Counted from the first letter of the stretch, positions 36,701-48,430 are shown. The stretch is 64,000 nt of DNA from Argopecten irradians (GCF_041381155.1 NC_091134.1:1980001-2044000); one strand, 5' to 3'. Notes: generated from the sequence alone by a model not told the origin. A program made the numbers and translations.

Positions 36701-37404
36701 GTCTAATTAGCACAAAAAATAATATAAAGTAATTTATTTTGCCTTAAGTGCATGCGCAGTCAGTAATTCATTCCATTTAGAATATAGTGCCACTGAATTT
36801 GGTCGGGATGCAAATAATCATTTTTTGTAATTTTAACTTGAAGTAAAATAATATGCTCAAACTTTCCAATGGTGGTAATGGTATAAAGTAAGTAACTTTT
36901 GTAACTGAAGAAAAATACTAATTCTTCTACTCCTGTTTTTGATAGGAATAAATACCGTTTGTCAACGGTGGAGCATCTTTAAAGGAAACGAGCAGAAAAT
37001 GACTTCTAGGATGCGTTTCTTTAGCTATGGTTTTTGACAAAAGAGATACATAAGTATCTACTATAGCATCATTACATTCTTTGAGAAAATGACGTCGTTT
37101 TCTCCTTTGTATATGAAGCTACTCAGAAAATAGACTAATACAAAGTTACTACTAGCGGCAGATTATGCTGCGTTTGAAAAGACAGTTTTAGCTCATCAAT
37201 GACAATGTATTAAGTATTGTTATGTTGCTCCTGAATACATATATAATATGTGTAGGCAATATAACAATAAAGTTGACAAGACTTACCCCAGTCAGGGTCC
37301 ATGATGGACATGAGAACGAATACTTCACTCATGTGTACAAGTCTAGCTGTGGCTAGGGACAGAACTGTCACCAACAGCAAGCTGCACGCCAGCAAGTGTT
37401 TCAT
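33720..37404 (-). CDS. Small secreted cysteine-bearing peptide, 71 aa, two exons
   Basis: Exon 1 (37404-37287) encodes a textbook signal peptide, MKHLLACSLLLVTVLSLATA, then RLVHMSEVFVLMSIMDPDW, and ends in phase 1 at a GTAAGT donor. Exon 2 (33817-33720) begins after a tttctcttcag acceptor in the matching phase and encodes GNRTNSNEVACKVCLEEDNF then MCFNQYCFQGNN before TGA. The mature part has four cysteines spaced C-x2-C-x7-C-x4-C, all in exon 2, and one N-glycosylation site (NRT). A TATA-like ctataataag lies 47 bp before the ATG. The ATG chosen gives the signal peptide at once; an in-frame ATG ten codons upstream would bury it. I recognise no family. A defence, hormone-like or matrix peptide would all be possible; the sequence does not decide. 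An additional skipped exon in the 3.5-kb intron cannot be excluded. Confidence 0.68.
33980..34490. repeat. 60-bp tandem array organised as 120-bp dimers
   Basis: A 60-bp unit (core tgatattgtacatgtatata then gtcaacgttttgtcgtat) repeats about eight times. Successive units alternate strictly between endings gtatgt and gtattt, so the true repeat is a 120-bp dimer, and the dimers are virtually identical. Because 60 is a multiple of three the array is open on both strands (up to 265 and 176 codons), which is not evidence of protein. It lies in the intron of the secreted peptide gene. Confidence 0.95.
34710..34740. mobile_element. 31-bp end-only transposon insertion, 8-bp TSD
   Basis: The segment starts caaggacgtatat and ends ttataaatccttg, an imperfect palindrome with CAAGGA...TCCTTG termini. 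ATATAGCC lies directly on both sides (34702-34709, 34741-34748). A near-identical 31-bp segment with a different perfect 8-bp duplication is at 52987-53017. It can be read as the left 15-16 bp and right 15-16 bp of a larger hAT-like (8-bp TSD) element fused together. Confidence 0.7.
35434..35556. mobile_element. Hairpin MITE, 123 bp
   Basis: Near-perfect inverted repeat: ctttacacaacactagcaag continues for 34 matched bases, and a second matched block, tttgcgaagaatgaa, follows nearer the apex. Only about 7 bases form the loop. Unrelated in sequence to the hairpins at 31434 and 42750. Confidence 0.8.
35980..36350 (+). mobile_element. LINE reverse-transcriptase fragment
   Basis: Plus-strand frames give YRVVIGGFRSPWITIQAGVP followed by QGS, then in another frame NDISEKFCLNVKLFTGDF. 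These are the AGVPQGS and (I)NDI...LF(A)DD core blocks of non-LTR (Jockey/CR1-type) reverse transcriptases. The frame is broken and the catalytic YADD-type box is not intact. It lies in the intron of the minus-strand peptide gene. Confidence 0.7.
36627..36978. mobile_element. 352-bp MITE, TIR AGATGCTCC, TTAA-type target
   Basis: Starts agatgctccaccgccgacag, ends caacggtggagcatct. TTGA precedes and TTAA follows. The whole length aligns with 15869-16223, including gtttaatcgtgtatatat, gcatgcgcagtcagt and agtaagtaacttttg. Confidence 0.8.
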
Positions 37405-37450
37405 ATCGCCGTCCTGGTGTTCAAATGTCGACAAAACACCAAATCACCCT

Positions 37451-37460
37451 CTTATTATAG
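37451..37460 (-). promoter_or_regulatory. TATA-like element of the small secreted peptide gene
   Basis: Minus-strand ctataataag, 47 bp before the ATG at 37404, would place transcription start near 37425 and give a leader of about 20 nt. A tttttcag directly upstream could instead be a splice acceptor of a leader exon. Confidence 0.45.
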
Positions 37461-37469
37461 CTTCTGAAA

Positions 37470-40400
37470 AAATCACACAAAAATACTTTCCATAATAAGG
37501 GTTCCAAACAGGGGAAATTCTAATTCTTCGTGCTAAAATTTTTTTTTCTTCTTCTTCTTTTTGAAAACTATTGAAAAGTATTGCTTTAACTTTTTTGCAA
37601 AATTGTAAGAAAGATTTTAATATTTTGTATTTAATTTTAGAACGTTGTATGAATGTGTAAGTTTTGTTTGTTATTGTATATTGTAGTAGGTTTACCCTGA
37701 TTGGAGCCTCTCACTTGTTATGTATTTCTATTGTAAAAGAGTGGTCATATCAGCTATCAATCGGTCATCATTGATAGTGACCATGAGGTAGTGGACACAG
37801 GAAAAAAAAACCAAAGTGGACATTAATTGCGAACAACAAACAAGCCAATGTCTTTTTGGTTGATTGCGTTAATGAAGATAACGGGAGTGGCCCTACCTAA
37901 ATAGGTTAATACCACTAACCTTGTCTGTCTGTATAACCAAGGGGTTTTTATCAACACCACCGGACAGGGATACATATTTTTCTCGGTTCATACAAGTTCG
38001 CTATTCAAGATCTGAATTTTGATTGACATTTACACGCAGCTATATAAGTAAATATTTCGGTCATGGCGTTGCATTGGTCAGTTAATCAAACGAATGAGCA
38101 GTTTCTAGGCATTTATATTTATTGATTTAGGTTATAAATGTATTTCTGCATTGGATACTACAGATCTCACTTTTTCTATTGCCTGAGGAATGTATTTCAA
38201 TAAATTGTTTAATCATGTGTAAGTAAACTCTCGAGAATCCATATGGTGCATAATTTATGTTTAGATCAAAACATTTTTTTTATTTTTCATATTTAATCAC
38301 CCAAAATGATCAATTTTTTGGTCCACTTAGTATTCATATAAAGATTGTACTTTTCACTTTGTTTGAAATATACATTTTATTTTAGTATCATTTCTAATTC
38401 TTTAAACAATACTTTTTTCAATCTGCTGTTTATTTATGTTTATGTTTTAGTGTCCTCCAATACACATACATGTGACCCTTTGTATCACCGTCTAGCACTA
38501 GAAGAGCGACATTAAGTTGGGATTCTAAGTAATTGTTTTGTAGTAATTTTTTTAACTTATCAAAATACGATATATACGATATTTTAAATCGACGTCGTAA
38601 CTGATGTATAAATTGACGGTTAGGTGTAAATTATTGCCAATCTTCTTTTTATTATGATACCTGGTATTTTGCTAATCATAGAGTTTACGTTTTATTGTGT
38701 AATTCATACCTGATGAAAACTGATTTAAAATTTATAAATGTGAATTTCGTGTGCTTTATTCTTCTTCTTGTGTAGGAAATAATTATAAGATATTTAGACT
38801 TCTCGGTTTATGTTATGAATATTTAGATCTGATTACGATGTTTTTGAAAGAATGTGATTAACATTGCTTTTCTATTATTATTGTTGTAAGACATTGTTGT
38901 TTAAGAGTTTGACATATTTGATTTACTATATAATTATTTATTTATTATACTACCATTCTTAGCCGTTGTAGGTGAGGGCTTAATAAATGTTACATATTTA
39001 ATGTGATACATAAACATGACCTTATCGCAAAGGAGTGACCTATTGTAGTACATGTAAATCAGAAATATTACTGTAAATTTAAGAATTAAGTTAGATCAAT
39101 ATTTGACTTTTTTTACTTAATTTAGAATATATGTTATACATTGTTTGTAAACATCCCATTGTCATCCTAGCCTCTATCAGAGTCATATTATTAGCATTTT
39201 TTTAATGTTTGTATGTACATTGTATGTATCGGCCACTGTCACAATTTAACAATTTTCTATGATACAAAACGGTCACATATCATAGAAAGCAAATTATGCT
39301 TAATTTATTTAGTGAGCGGTTTGGCACAAATTCTTAAACGTACAATAATTGTTTTTATCACTTTTGTAATGTTGATTATTTTTGATAGTACATTAAAATG
39401 TGTCTCGCAATTAAACAACAACTGAGTACCTAGTGACGAGGTAGTCGTACTAAAGACAATTGTCTATCTCCATAGATCTGTTTATTATCACATTATTTGT
39501 CACATAAAACATGTTATATATACACATACACGCTATATACATACACCTTCTATGTATATCAATGTATGTCGTATTGGAGACGCCTACCATCGACGCCGGC
39601 CCACGTAACGAATGTCGTAAAATATGTAACACCTATTATTATATCGGGACAGGGTTTGCGTATTTCGGTAAACATTTTATGTAGCGTGGTGTTTTTTAAC
39701 GTCGGTTCATAACCGTTCATAGAAGCATGGTGACATTGGCACTATTTTCGGTTCCAAAAATAAACGTTTTGTTTTATATGCAAGGCTATGGAGACAATAC
39801 TTCCGGTTGTAAATTGTACATTTGTTTGTGCTTTCCATTTTATCGACAGCTACGGTAATAAAGTCGGGCGTCCCGGAGAAAAATCAACCACTTCCATCAA
39901 CATGAATCGTTATTGCTATAATGCAGACAGATTGTTTACTCTAGATGTTTACTCTATCAGTTTCCATTGATGATAGCGTGTTTTGTGTCAGATGCTAATT
40001 GGTCAGTATTACTACATAGATAATTATTAGTATTTTGTTATTATATGTTCTTACTAAATTTTAGGTTCGTATATACCATTTGATAGAAAGAGATGTGTCC
40101 CTTCAACCCAAACTGATATAAGGGCAGTCATTTCAGTATTTTGCAATGAAAAAATCCTTAAACTCTAATGTTTTTTTAATCTATTAATTCTCAAAATTCA
40201 TATTTTTAAACTCAATCTGAATTTCCAAATTCATATCATAGCTGCCAAGGAATAATTTAGAAAACATTCAACCAGCGATCGGGTCAAAATTTTATCTATG
40301 ATTCAATCTTCCATACACAGGGGCCATTTCATTTAATTGGTTGTTCTCTAGCAATGCTGCTACTGACATGAGATCCACTGGTAGCTGTATGAGAAAGATA

Positions 40401-42490
40401 TATGTGTTTTAGTAGCAACGCTTTGTGTTGATATATGAGGATGTGTTTGCCACATTCTCGATTTTTATTTTAGTCTATGTTCACATCTTGGTGAATGACT
40501 TTGTTAAATAGCACAAGCAGATTTTGCAGTCTACTGTTCGTAGTAATGACAAGTTTCGATCAGATAAACATCCATGTCTAGCCTAAACCGACATTCACTC
40601 TACACAGATACTTGCCAATATTCACCACAACATCGATGATTTATGTAAAAACTATATACAGTGTAACTTCCCGAAACCGAACCTTCTCAAAACCGATCAC
40701 CTCTAGAAACCGAACATGGATGTCATGTACGGAATGAATTCCTAATATTATTAATAGTATATAAAACTTCCCAAAACCGATCCCTCCCAATTCCGAATAC
40801 CGGTATACAGTTCCCTTTGAAAAACTGTCGACTAACGTTAATACGTCCACTGTAAGAATCGTTTTACCTAACATTATGTTTTTGTAACTGTTGTACTCAT
40901 TATTCACATTGAACGGTACGTATTGTATATTTATAATCTATTCATTTTTTCAGGCTGATAACATATGATTCAAGGATTTATAAGTCCCAATAAATCCTAG
41001 AATTAAACACATATAATATAATTCCAATAAGTCATAACGCATATTGATTTAAAACTCTGGAATGCTGGTACATATATTGGACCGCCGTCCTAATTTTGTC
41101 AACAATTTATTGTCACTTAATCGAGGCTAACAAATAAACATCCATTATCTGATAAATAGTCGCTACCTATAAAGGATTAGAAGATAAATAATGTTTGTTT
41201 TGACGGTGGGATGTTTACGTGACCACACGAGAGAACGTTATACTACCGAAGGTCGGCGGGGACGGTAATTCCTTTGATACCGTGTTTACATAATGTATCT
41301 CGTATTGTACCGATTTCTTAGAAGGCTTGCGTGACGTACGGTCATGTTTGCACATTCCCTTTGGCATCCTCTTGGCGAAAATTGGACGGATCAATCGTCA
41401 CACGCAAGCAGCAAACGCCACTTCTATAGCGGACTTTCGATCAGAAGTAGTTTTGTTGTAAAAATCTCCTATTTTCCATTTTGACTTCACATGGTTCAAA
41501 TTTAAATTTTCATAAGAAGCGGTGTATGCTTTCACAATTGTGTGGGTTACTGACTTTATCCATTAGCATTTGATAGCAATTCTTTGTTTAAAAGGTAAAT
41601 GTTAAAGATATATGTGACATAACTTTGCGACAATTTGACCTCTTACTTTCTCTTCAATAGTCAATTGAAATCCTCGAGTTTTGATCAATGAAACTGTGAA
41701 GCACGGAACATTAATAGCGCAGAGTCTATACACTGTAACAGAAATCTGGTTGTTGTTGTTCTCTGTATGATCAGAGGAAAACATTCTTAAGAAAAAACTT
41801 TCATTAACATTACCATGGACATTGCAAAAATGGAGATCCGTTTTCCTTCCAATGTTTTGATGTCGTCTTTACCTTTTTCCTTATCTGCTTTTGTTTTGTT
41901 TATGTTTCTTATGTTATTTTCTTTGGGTTTTTTTTTGTTTGTTTGTTTGGGGGTTTTTTTTCATTGTTTTTTTTTCCTGTATGGGGGTCGGTTTTTTTAC
42001 CTCTGTTTTTCTTATTGATTGTGTTTATTGTCTGTAGCACTCCCAGAACTGCATTTGTCCAATGTTTTTGCTTTGTATCACAACCAAAACGATTTGCTCT
42101 ACTCATCGTGTTTGTTACAAAAATTGGTCTCATTTGGTTTGCTAAAAGAATGTTGTTGTTGTTTTTGGGTTTTTTTTAGTTTGAACACGTATTGTTCAAA
42201 AGAATATAGACCAAAATTAGCCATGTCAATGTCCTCTCTATGTGATATATAACGCCAACCTATTATTTGCATAAAAGGGTCAATTGAAAGGCATATAAAA
42301 CACGAAAAGGCGAGATTTTAAAAACGTCTAAAACGGCGCCTTTTTGTGTTAATTTGCTCGACTTTTCGTGTATTGGGAAGATACCGCAAAAACCTCAAAT
42401 AGCTGTGAAGGTGTTATTTTTTAGACCTTACATTTGGACATAAAAAAAAATATTAGATACATTAGACATTTAGGCATGGTTTTAAGTTTA
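37470..42490. other. Gene-free stretch upstream of the HES gene
   Basis: No exon was supported. Contents: a diverged repeat block at 40200-40365 similar to 12890-13010; a CAAGGATTTATAAG motif at 40971; a copy of the AGTTATATGTG MITE end at about 41603; a GC-raised island at 41085-41420 containing gtttaca motifs and gacggtgggatg, which may be regulatory; T-rich low-complexity sequence at 41920-42000; and a short inverted repeat, acacgaaaaggcgag against ctcgacttttcgtgt, near 42300-42372. Confidence 0.45.
40650..40815. repeat. AAACCGAAC-type repeat, possible pogo-like end
   Basis: The segment has cagtgtaacttcccgaaacc followed by repeated (a)aaaccga(ac/tc) phrases. This recalls TIRs of pogo/Tigger-type elements (CAG...AACCTC...CCGAAC). 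No matching opposite end was found, so the assignment is weak. Confidence 0.3.
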
Positions 42491-42494
42491 AATG

Positions 42495-42749
42495 CTAAAT
42501 GGTCTCTACAAAAAAAATATCTCTTTATAAAGAATCACAGTTACAACCATTATCCGAGAGAAGGAAATCTCAAAAACTCTCAATGATGTATAAACTCTAC
42601 AATAACTTAACTCCTTCTTATTTCACTAATCTTCTTCCCCCAAGAGTAGAAAAACGTCATCATTACAATTTTAGAAACAACGAATATTATACAGTACCAC
42701 ATTTTCCATTATCTATTTCTTATGCGTCCTTAGTTCCATCTTCCATTTA
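42495..42749 (+). mobile_element. LINE ORF2 C-terminal fragment (CR1/Jockey-like)
   Basis: The frame reads KESQLQPLSERRKSQKLSMM, YKLYNNLTPSYFTNLLPPRV, then HHYNFRN and LVPSSI. This is the post-RT region common to mollusc CR1/L2/Jockey-type LINEs (L.PL..RR....L...YK...G.TP.YL..L.P). It stops exactly where the hairpin at 42750 begins and does not resume after it. Confidence 0.7.
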
Positions 42750-42900
42750 GCATTGATGTCACTGTTTTTTTAACTTCATCGGGGTATGAAAGAAATTTTG
42801 ATTGCAAACTGTGTGAATCCGCGTAGCGGATTCTCACAAAAGTTTGCAAACAAAATTTATTTCATTACCCGATGAAGTTAAAAAATAGTAACATCAATGC
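42750..42900. mobile_element. Hairpin MITE, 151 bp, GC-rich apex
   Basis: Starts gcattgatgtcactg and ends with the inverted form, (cagt)aacatcaatgc; arms of about 60 bp include aacttcatcgggg against cccgatgaagtt. The apex is the palindrome gaatccgcgtagcggattc. Same design as 31434-31586 but different sequence. Confidence 0.8.
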
Positions 42901-43399
42901 TTATGATTAATTTTTCAGGCTACTTGATAACATAAAACCCGTTTAAACGTATTATTCAATTGACTTTCCAATGGATTATTTTTTCCAAATCAATACGCAA
43001 CATCGACGTCTCTATTGTGACGTCATGATAACGTCGGGTTTTCGCGCCATTCTCGGATTTTTTTCTTCGTAGTAGGCCTATATGAAGAAAAAGTATCTGC
43101 CAATCAGAATGTTGGATTTCGTATGAAAACAAATGAAAATAAATTATTAGATTATGGAACAGTTTATCTTTAGATGTCAGAGAACAGCCATTCATCAACA
43201 GTTTTAAATATGAAATTACCAACAATCATCATTCATTGCCTATTTAAATGTTTTGCGCACAAGATTATGACATTCTTGTGGTAGCTTAAAATATTATTTG
43301 TTAATAGTGCATATGCTTATTATTGATTGTCCTGTGTATGTGGCAACAAGTGTAAAATATATTTAAGGATATTTCCCGCTATTGCAATGTAACCCTTAA

Positions 43400-43890
43400 A
43401 GTTATATGTGCCGTAACTGGGCGAAAATTCTGGCATTTTAGCTTGTCTTCATTAATCTATTAAAAACATAAGGTTTAATGAATTAAGCTGTGAAAATTAT
43501 TCACATGGTCTCAGATGCCTTATAAATGTTAGTTACAACACAGAAAGTATGTACTGTAAAATTATTGGGTTTTTTTGCCTTTTGTATGTTTAAATGGAAA
43601 CATACCTGCAGAAATCACTTTAAATTTACAAATAACACTGTAAAAATGTAACATGAAATTGTACACCACAATTTGGTTTCATGGTCTGGCCGTTGGCACT
43701 TATTTAGTTTCAGTATAGATTTACTTAGAATGATTTTGGCAGTACTGCTAAAAATCATTTTCTGCTCTTAAAATTAAAACCAATGCATTTAAAGTACTGT
43801 AATTTTCAAAGGTAAGTAACTTTTGGTGATGAATACTATATCAAAAGCTCATCTTGATTCGTGAGTATGAAAAATATGACACATATAACT
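43400..43890. mobile_element. 491-bp MITE with TTAA target duplication
   Basis: TTAA (43396-43399), then agttatatgtg; the right end reads cacatataact, then TTAA (43891-43894): an exact 11-bp TIR. Interior matches the older, interrupted copy at 20953-21785. A fragment of its left end seems present near 41603. No coding capacity. Confidence 0.85.
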
Positions 43891-44047
43891 TTAATGTTAT
43901 TAGGATAAAGAAAGTGTAAGGTGTTACTGGCTTCCAGAGTGATTTCTATCTTAATTAGTACATCGATATTATAAGTATCCTTTTAAGTGAAATACATGTA
44001 TTATAATTTGATGAAATATGACAATAAAATATGTTTAAAATAAACCC

Positions 44048-44362
44048 GTGCCGAATGCCAGGTTGTCGCGTAAGGAACAAAGTGAAAAGGCAAAATGCCA
44101 GAAGTCAACCGCCGTGAAATCTACAAATATTTTTTTAATAAATGTTTTTCATAAAACACGGTATAATATTTGTGCGGACATGGGTATTGAGAGAAATGGA
44201 GAGTTTAAGCTTCCTACATTTTATAAATTGGAATATAATGTAATAATCAAATACTACAAACTGCCTGGAGGATGGAAAACAAATGCCTTTGAAAATCCTT
44301 CATTTCTTAAAAAAAATATATTGCATGATATAATTTATAACCAATATCATTTCACTGAGTAA
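44048..44362 (+). CDS. Orphan 104-codon open frame, doubtful
   Basis: The frame encodes a basic N-terminus (RLSRKEQSEKAKCQKSTAVK) then YNICADMGIERNGEFKLP and KYYKLPGGWKTNAFENPSF. Composition looks more protein-like than other random frames here, and its GC content is a little above its surroundings. No splice context, no recognised family, no promoter. It may be part of an unrecognised transposon or chance. Confidence 0.2.
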   Translation: MPNARLSRKEQSEKAKCQKSTAVKSTNIFLINVFHKTRYNICADMGIERNGEFKLPTFYKLEYNVIIKYYKLPGGWKTNAFENPSFLKKNILHDIIYNQYHFTE

Positions 44363-44519
44363 AGCGAAGGGAGGTAACTCCTAATGTAATCCAGTGCTGA
44401 TTGTACCACAATACGGTCTCATAGACATCTTATAGGCCTACTCCCTCGCTATGCATTTTATCATATACATGTATACTAATTGATATTACATGTATTTCAG
44501 GACTTATTTGAAAATAGTT

Positions 44520-44800
44520 GTTTGCTTTGGAGATATAGGACAAAGTCTGAGTGTATTCTAAATAAACCGCGAAGCCATCTTATGATGAGAGTACACTCAG
44601 ATGTTTGTGTTATATCTCCATAACATAAAGAAAGTCTATTGAAATTTATCCTTATGACAAAAAATACTGAAGAAAATCTCTCAAAATTGCAAATTCAATT
44701 TGCGCCTTTTTTTCTTTTAGATAACTACGCCGTTATCTCCGCCTATCAGAAGCGATGTTACGGCGACGCCATTTTTCCTTTATGCTTGTCATAATGAGAA
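44520..44800 (-). mobile_element. Snapback MITE, copy 2
   Basis: Inverted copy of 31262-31586. The hairpin part is 44520-44635 (gtgtattctaaataaaccgc ... gagtacactcagatgtttg) and the non-hairpin part contains gttacggcgacgccattttt followed by cctttatg. Arms are less perfect than in copy 1. Confidence 0.72.
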
Positions 44801-47800
44801 GTAACGTGATTTCAGGCAGCAAATATTGACAAGTCAAATATACAGTCACCACATTCAATCAAATAACAAAATTATTTAACGTTTTTCATTAGTTAATTTC
44901 GAAAATGGCAAATACACTCCTGTCGCCTGAGAAAAACCATGCAATAAAGCCTCAGCGTCAATAAAATCGCTATTTTCTAGGTACATTTTTTCAGAAACTA
45001 AACTGGGTTTACTTAAAAGATACAAACAACGGGATTTGAGTTGAAAATATCGCGCAATTTTCATATATGGAGAATTGACTTGCACTCGCTGTTTTTTCAT
45101 TTTTTTTGTATTTTTTTTTTTTATTATTATTATTAAAATGGCGGAAAATCGTGGTAGTAAAATTGCAATAAAACGTCTATATGTGAAGTAAGCGTCGAGT
45201 TTTACAACATTTTATGACCTCGGGTAGAATATCCCTATCTTTTATATACATATAAAAGAGTCTTTTAGAGAATAGAGATTATTGATAAATTGAACGTTGT
45301 TTACCAGGTTATCATTATTGACAAACAAACAAACAAATCAGGAGTCAGAACACAAGTTTCAAATTAAGAAGTATTTGAAATATCACTGAGTTCAACAGGG
45401 TGCTGTTTTCGACCTTATCTATTTATAACATTAAAATTTCAAAACTACTTTGTTATTCTCTTTCGGTTCTTTCTGGGGAAATATATAATGTAAAATGTCA
45501 AGTACCTTTTTCGTTAAATAAATTACCGTATGGTATACATATATCATTACCTTTTTACCTCCAAATTGAAGTGATTATTTTAGATACAAAACATGTACCA
45601 TAACTATTAACTAAACGTACAATAATCTAGGTAAAGGAGACAGTGTATATATAGTTCTATGTAACATAATCAAAGGAACTCTGTAAAATGTTATGTAATA
45701 GTAGGTAATACATGATTCTTCTCAGTATGATGTTATTTTTGAGAAAGTTATTTGTTGAAGAAGACAAGAGAATTACATATATACATGTATATAATAATAT
45801 TGCTATCACATTAATCTACGTACTTTCAACAAGCGGTTTGAGTTTTGCATTCAACATGTCGTTTTATAACTTGATGTGGGATTTTCTTGCGATTAGTAAC
45901 GATTTGGACAATTATTCGCGGTATCGCAGGATAATTGAACAGCTCTTTGATTTATCTAATATATAAGGCAAGGATTTATAAGCGTTATCTACTTACCTGT
46001 ATAAGAACACATTACACAATCACCAAACGGATTATTAAACAAAGGATTTCGTCAGTTTTTCAAAAATACTGAAGTCCCCATTCACTTTCCTATCATATCA
46101 CACCAAGACTATTTTTCATAATTTATTTTTTATTCATTTTCAACACAACAAGACAAATGGAGAGGACTATTGGGCTTTTGGAATAAAAGGCTTCCCCTCG
46201 ATAATAACTATGTTCCTGAAATGAAAATCGCTTCATAAAGCTGACATGAATTATTTATATATTTTTCGGGGTTCTTTCCTTCTATTTCATTATTCGATAA
46301 AATGAGTAGATGCATATGGTTATAGTGTTTATAAGCACCTCCTGGTAAAGTCTCGGAAATCAGTATATATATGATTGATCAAAAATGTGTGTACGGGAAC
46401 CTTTGTGATATAAAGGCAATGAAACTGAGCGAACAACATCACAAATGTGTATACTGTACATACATGTACATCACAAATTGTAAAAATCCTGTTTACACAC
46501 CCATGACAACAAACAACCATTCAGGGGTGTAACATGTACGTGCAGTAGTAGAGTTTTCCCACAGATCCGATTCCCTATTGTATCTTGGTAGTTAAACGAG
46601 CCGTCAACTATAGGTATTATACACGTGACAATGGCCAGCGGATCCCAAAGGATCCGTCCGGGGTCCTCACACCTCCTTCACGCGGACGTGTTAACGGCTT
46701 ATCTATAACGGCACTTGTAGCAAGCCCTCAAAGGGACCGCGGCCACGTAAAGAGGACACTGTAGCGATAATAGGTAGAGGCTAATTGTTTTCTGAAACCC
46801 CTACTTACGAAATCTACCTGTACGCCCGATCAGGTGTGACAAAGGGATCAAAAAGGGCCGCCAGACTTACCTGTGATATTATCGATTTATTGATCGCCTT
46901 GGACACACGTGTTAATCACTTGTAAAAAGTGGATTTTCTAGAAAATTGGAGCAATATTTTTGTGATTAACACTCCTGATAAGTCTAAGATAAATATTGAC
47001 CTATTACCCACGTGTTTTCTTGTTCATGTGAGGAAGAAGAGGGGCGGAACGCCAATCGCTGATAAGCATCTATTTACTTATCCACATGTAATCGCCGCTA
47101 TACAATATGGGTTATTTATGGGTACGGCGTATCTAGGATTGCCTTTGTCGGCTATTTCCTGTATCTTTTAGATGTTAAGACGTTATTGAAGCACGCGCCA
47201 ATTGAATTGTTTTCTAAGTTTGTTGACTTTTCTCAGCTTTTGCAACGAACAATTTACCGGAATCTTAGTATGGCTATTTTGAAGTGTGCCTGTATGGTGT
47301 GGCGACAAATTCCTATCAAAACAATGTACGTTTCGGCCAACAACAGTACAAATACCTTACGGAAACTGTTATAAACATATTATTAATACAGATAAATTTT
47401 ACATGTGCGCACACATAAAGTTATATATCACGTACATATGCAATGAAACAAGAGAGTATTGGTCCTGAATTTTGCATAATATGTCAATCAAGGATTTATA
47501 AGTGAGAATCTATTCTAGTTCACTGGAAAAGGAGAGATGTTAGTTACATAAAATCAAGTGTTGCAATCTCGATCTTTTTTTTTCGGAAGAATATTCATGC
47601 ATATTTTGATTATTATTAGATTATCAGATATGAATCTAGAAACTTTTTTTTTCTTTTTACCTCTAGAGGAATGATATATTCCATAAAACCATTTTTGAAT
47701 ATGTTGATCTTGTAACATTTATTATTATTATACAATACATGCATGCCGTTAAGCCAGAGCTTGATATATTTCTTTGATGCATGGTAACCATTTACAGCTA

Positions 47801-48350
47801 TTCGTGAGTAATGTAGATTACACTTTATTATACATAGTTTAATCTTCCATTATTAGCAGATATTTTCTCGATTTTTACAATTAATAATTATATACAAATG
47901 TAGTTCCTATGTCCGTTTTTTTTTCTCGAGAAAAAACATAGTTCAAGATGAACCATTGCAACGTTTGTGTAATGAATTTCATTTGTAGATTCATGTCCAT
48001 AAATAAACATACTGTATCGAAAAAGGAAAAATGGCGCTGAAGAGTCTGAAATGTTAAAAATTATAATAGTTTTAATTTCTTACGATGTAAACAATTGTCT
48101 TGAATTGTTCAAATGTCTAATAGTATATTGTTATCATCAAGTGTCATTTGGACAGATTTCTGGGTCTGTATATTCACAACTGGTGTATGACACCGGTCAG
48201 TGAGGCTCAGACCAGTGTTTGACAACGTCTGGCCGCCGTATCTTGATCGTGGAGGCTGGACATTCGGACATAGACAACCGTTAATTAGCATCTGTTTACT
48301 GTCAGGCCGCCGTCAGCAGTGGTCAAAACTGGACACTGACGAGTGTTATT
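44801..48350. other. Non-coding, upstream domain of the HES gene
   Basis: No exon supported; the frames at 44876, 45712 and 46929 match nothing I know. CAAGGATTTATAAG motifs lie at 45969 and 47489. A GC-raised island at 46600-46915 (gtccggggtcctcac, gggaccgcggccacgt, caaaaagggccgcc) and another from 48150 onward stand out against AT-rich surroundings and are candidates for conserved regulatory DNA. Confidence 0.4.
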
Positions 48351-48362
48351 AGCATAATGTAG

Positions 48363-48430
48363 CACGTGCAATTATTCCACGTGTAACATAATATGGGCGC
48401 GTGTACATGCAAACGGAAATCTTTCACGTG
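48363..48430. promoter_or_regulatory. Cluster of three CACGTG E-boxes upstream of HES
   Basis: CACGTG occurs at 48363-48368, 48378-48383 and 48425-48430, within a GC-raised patch 1.4 kb before the HES start codon. CACGTG-type boxes are bound by HES/Hey and other bHLH factors, so autoregulation or a bHLH-driven enhancer is possible. This is inferred from motif density only. Confidence 0.4.

Noticed and set aside
41815-42252. Several overlapping hydrophobic open frames
   Set aside because: They arise from T-rich low-complexity sequence; no splice context or homologous motif.
46929-47171. 80-codon frame with plausible composition
   Set aside because: No recognised motif, no signal or splice context; similar-length frames are common by chance here.
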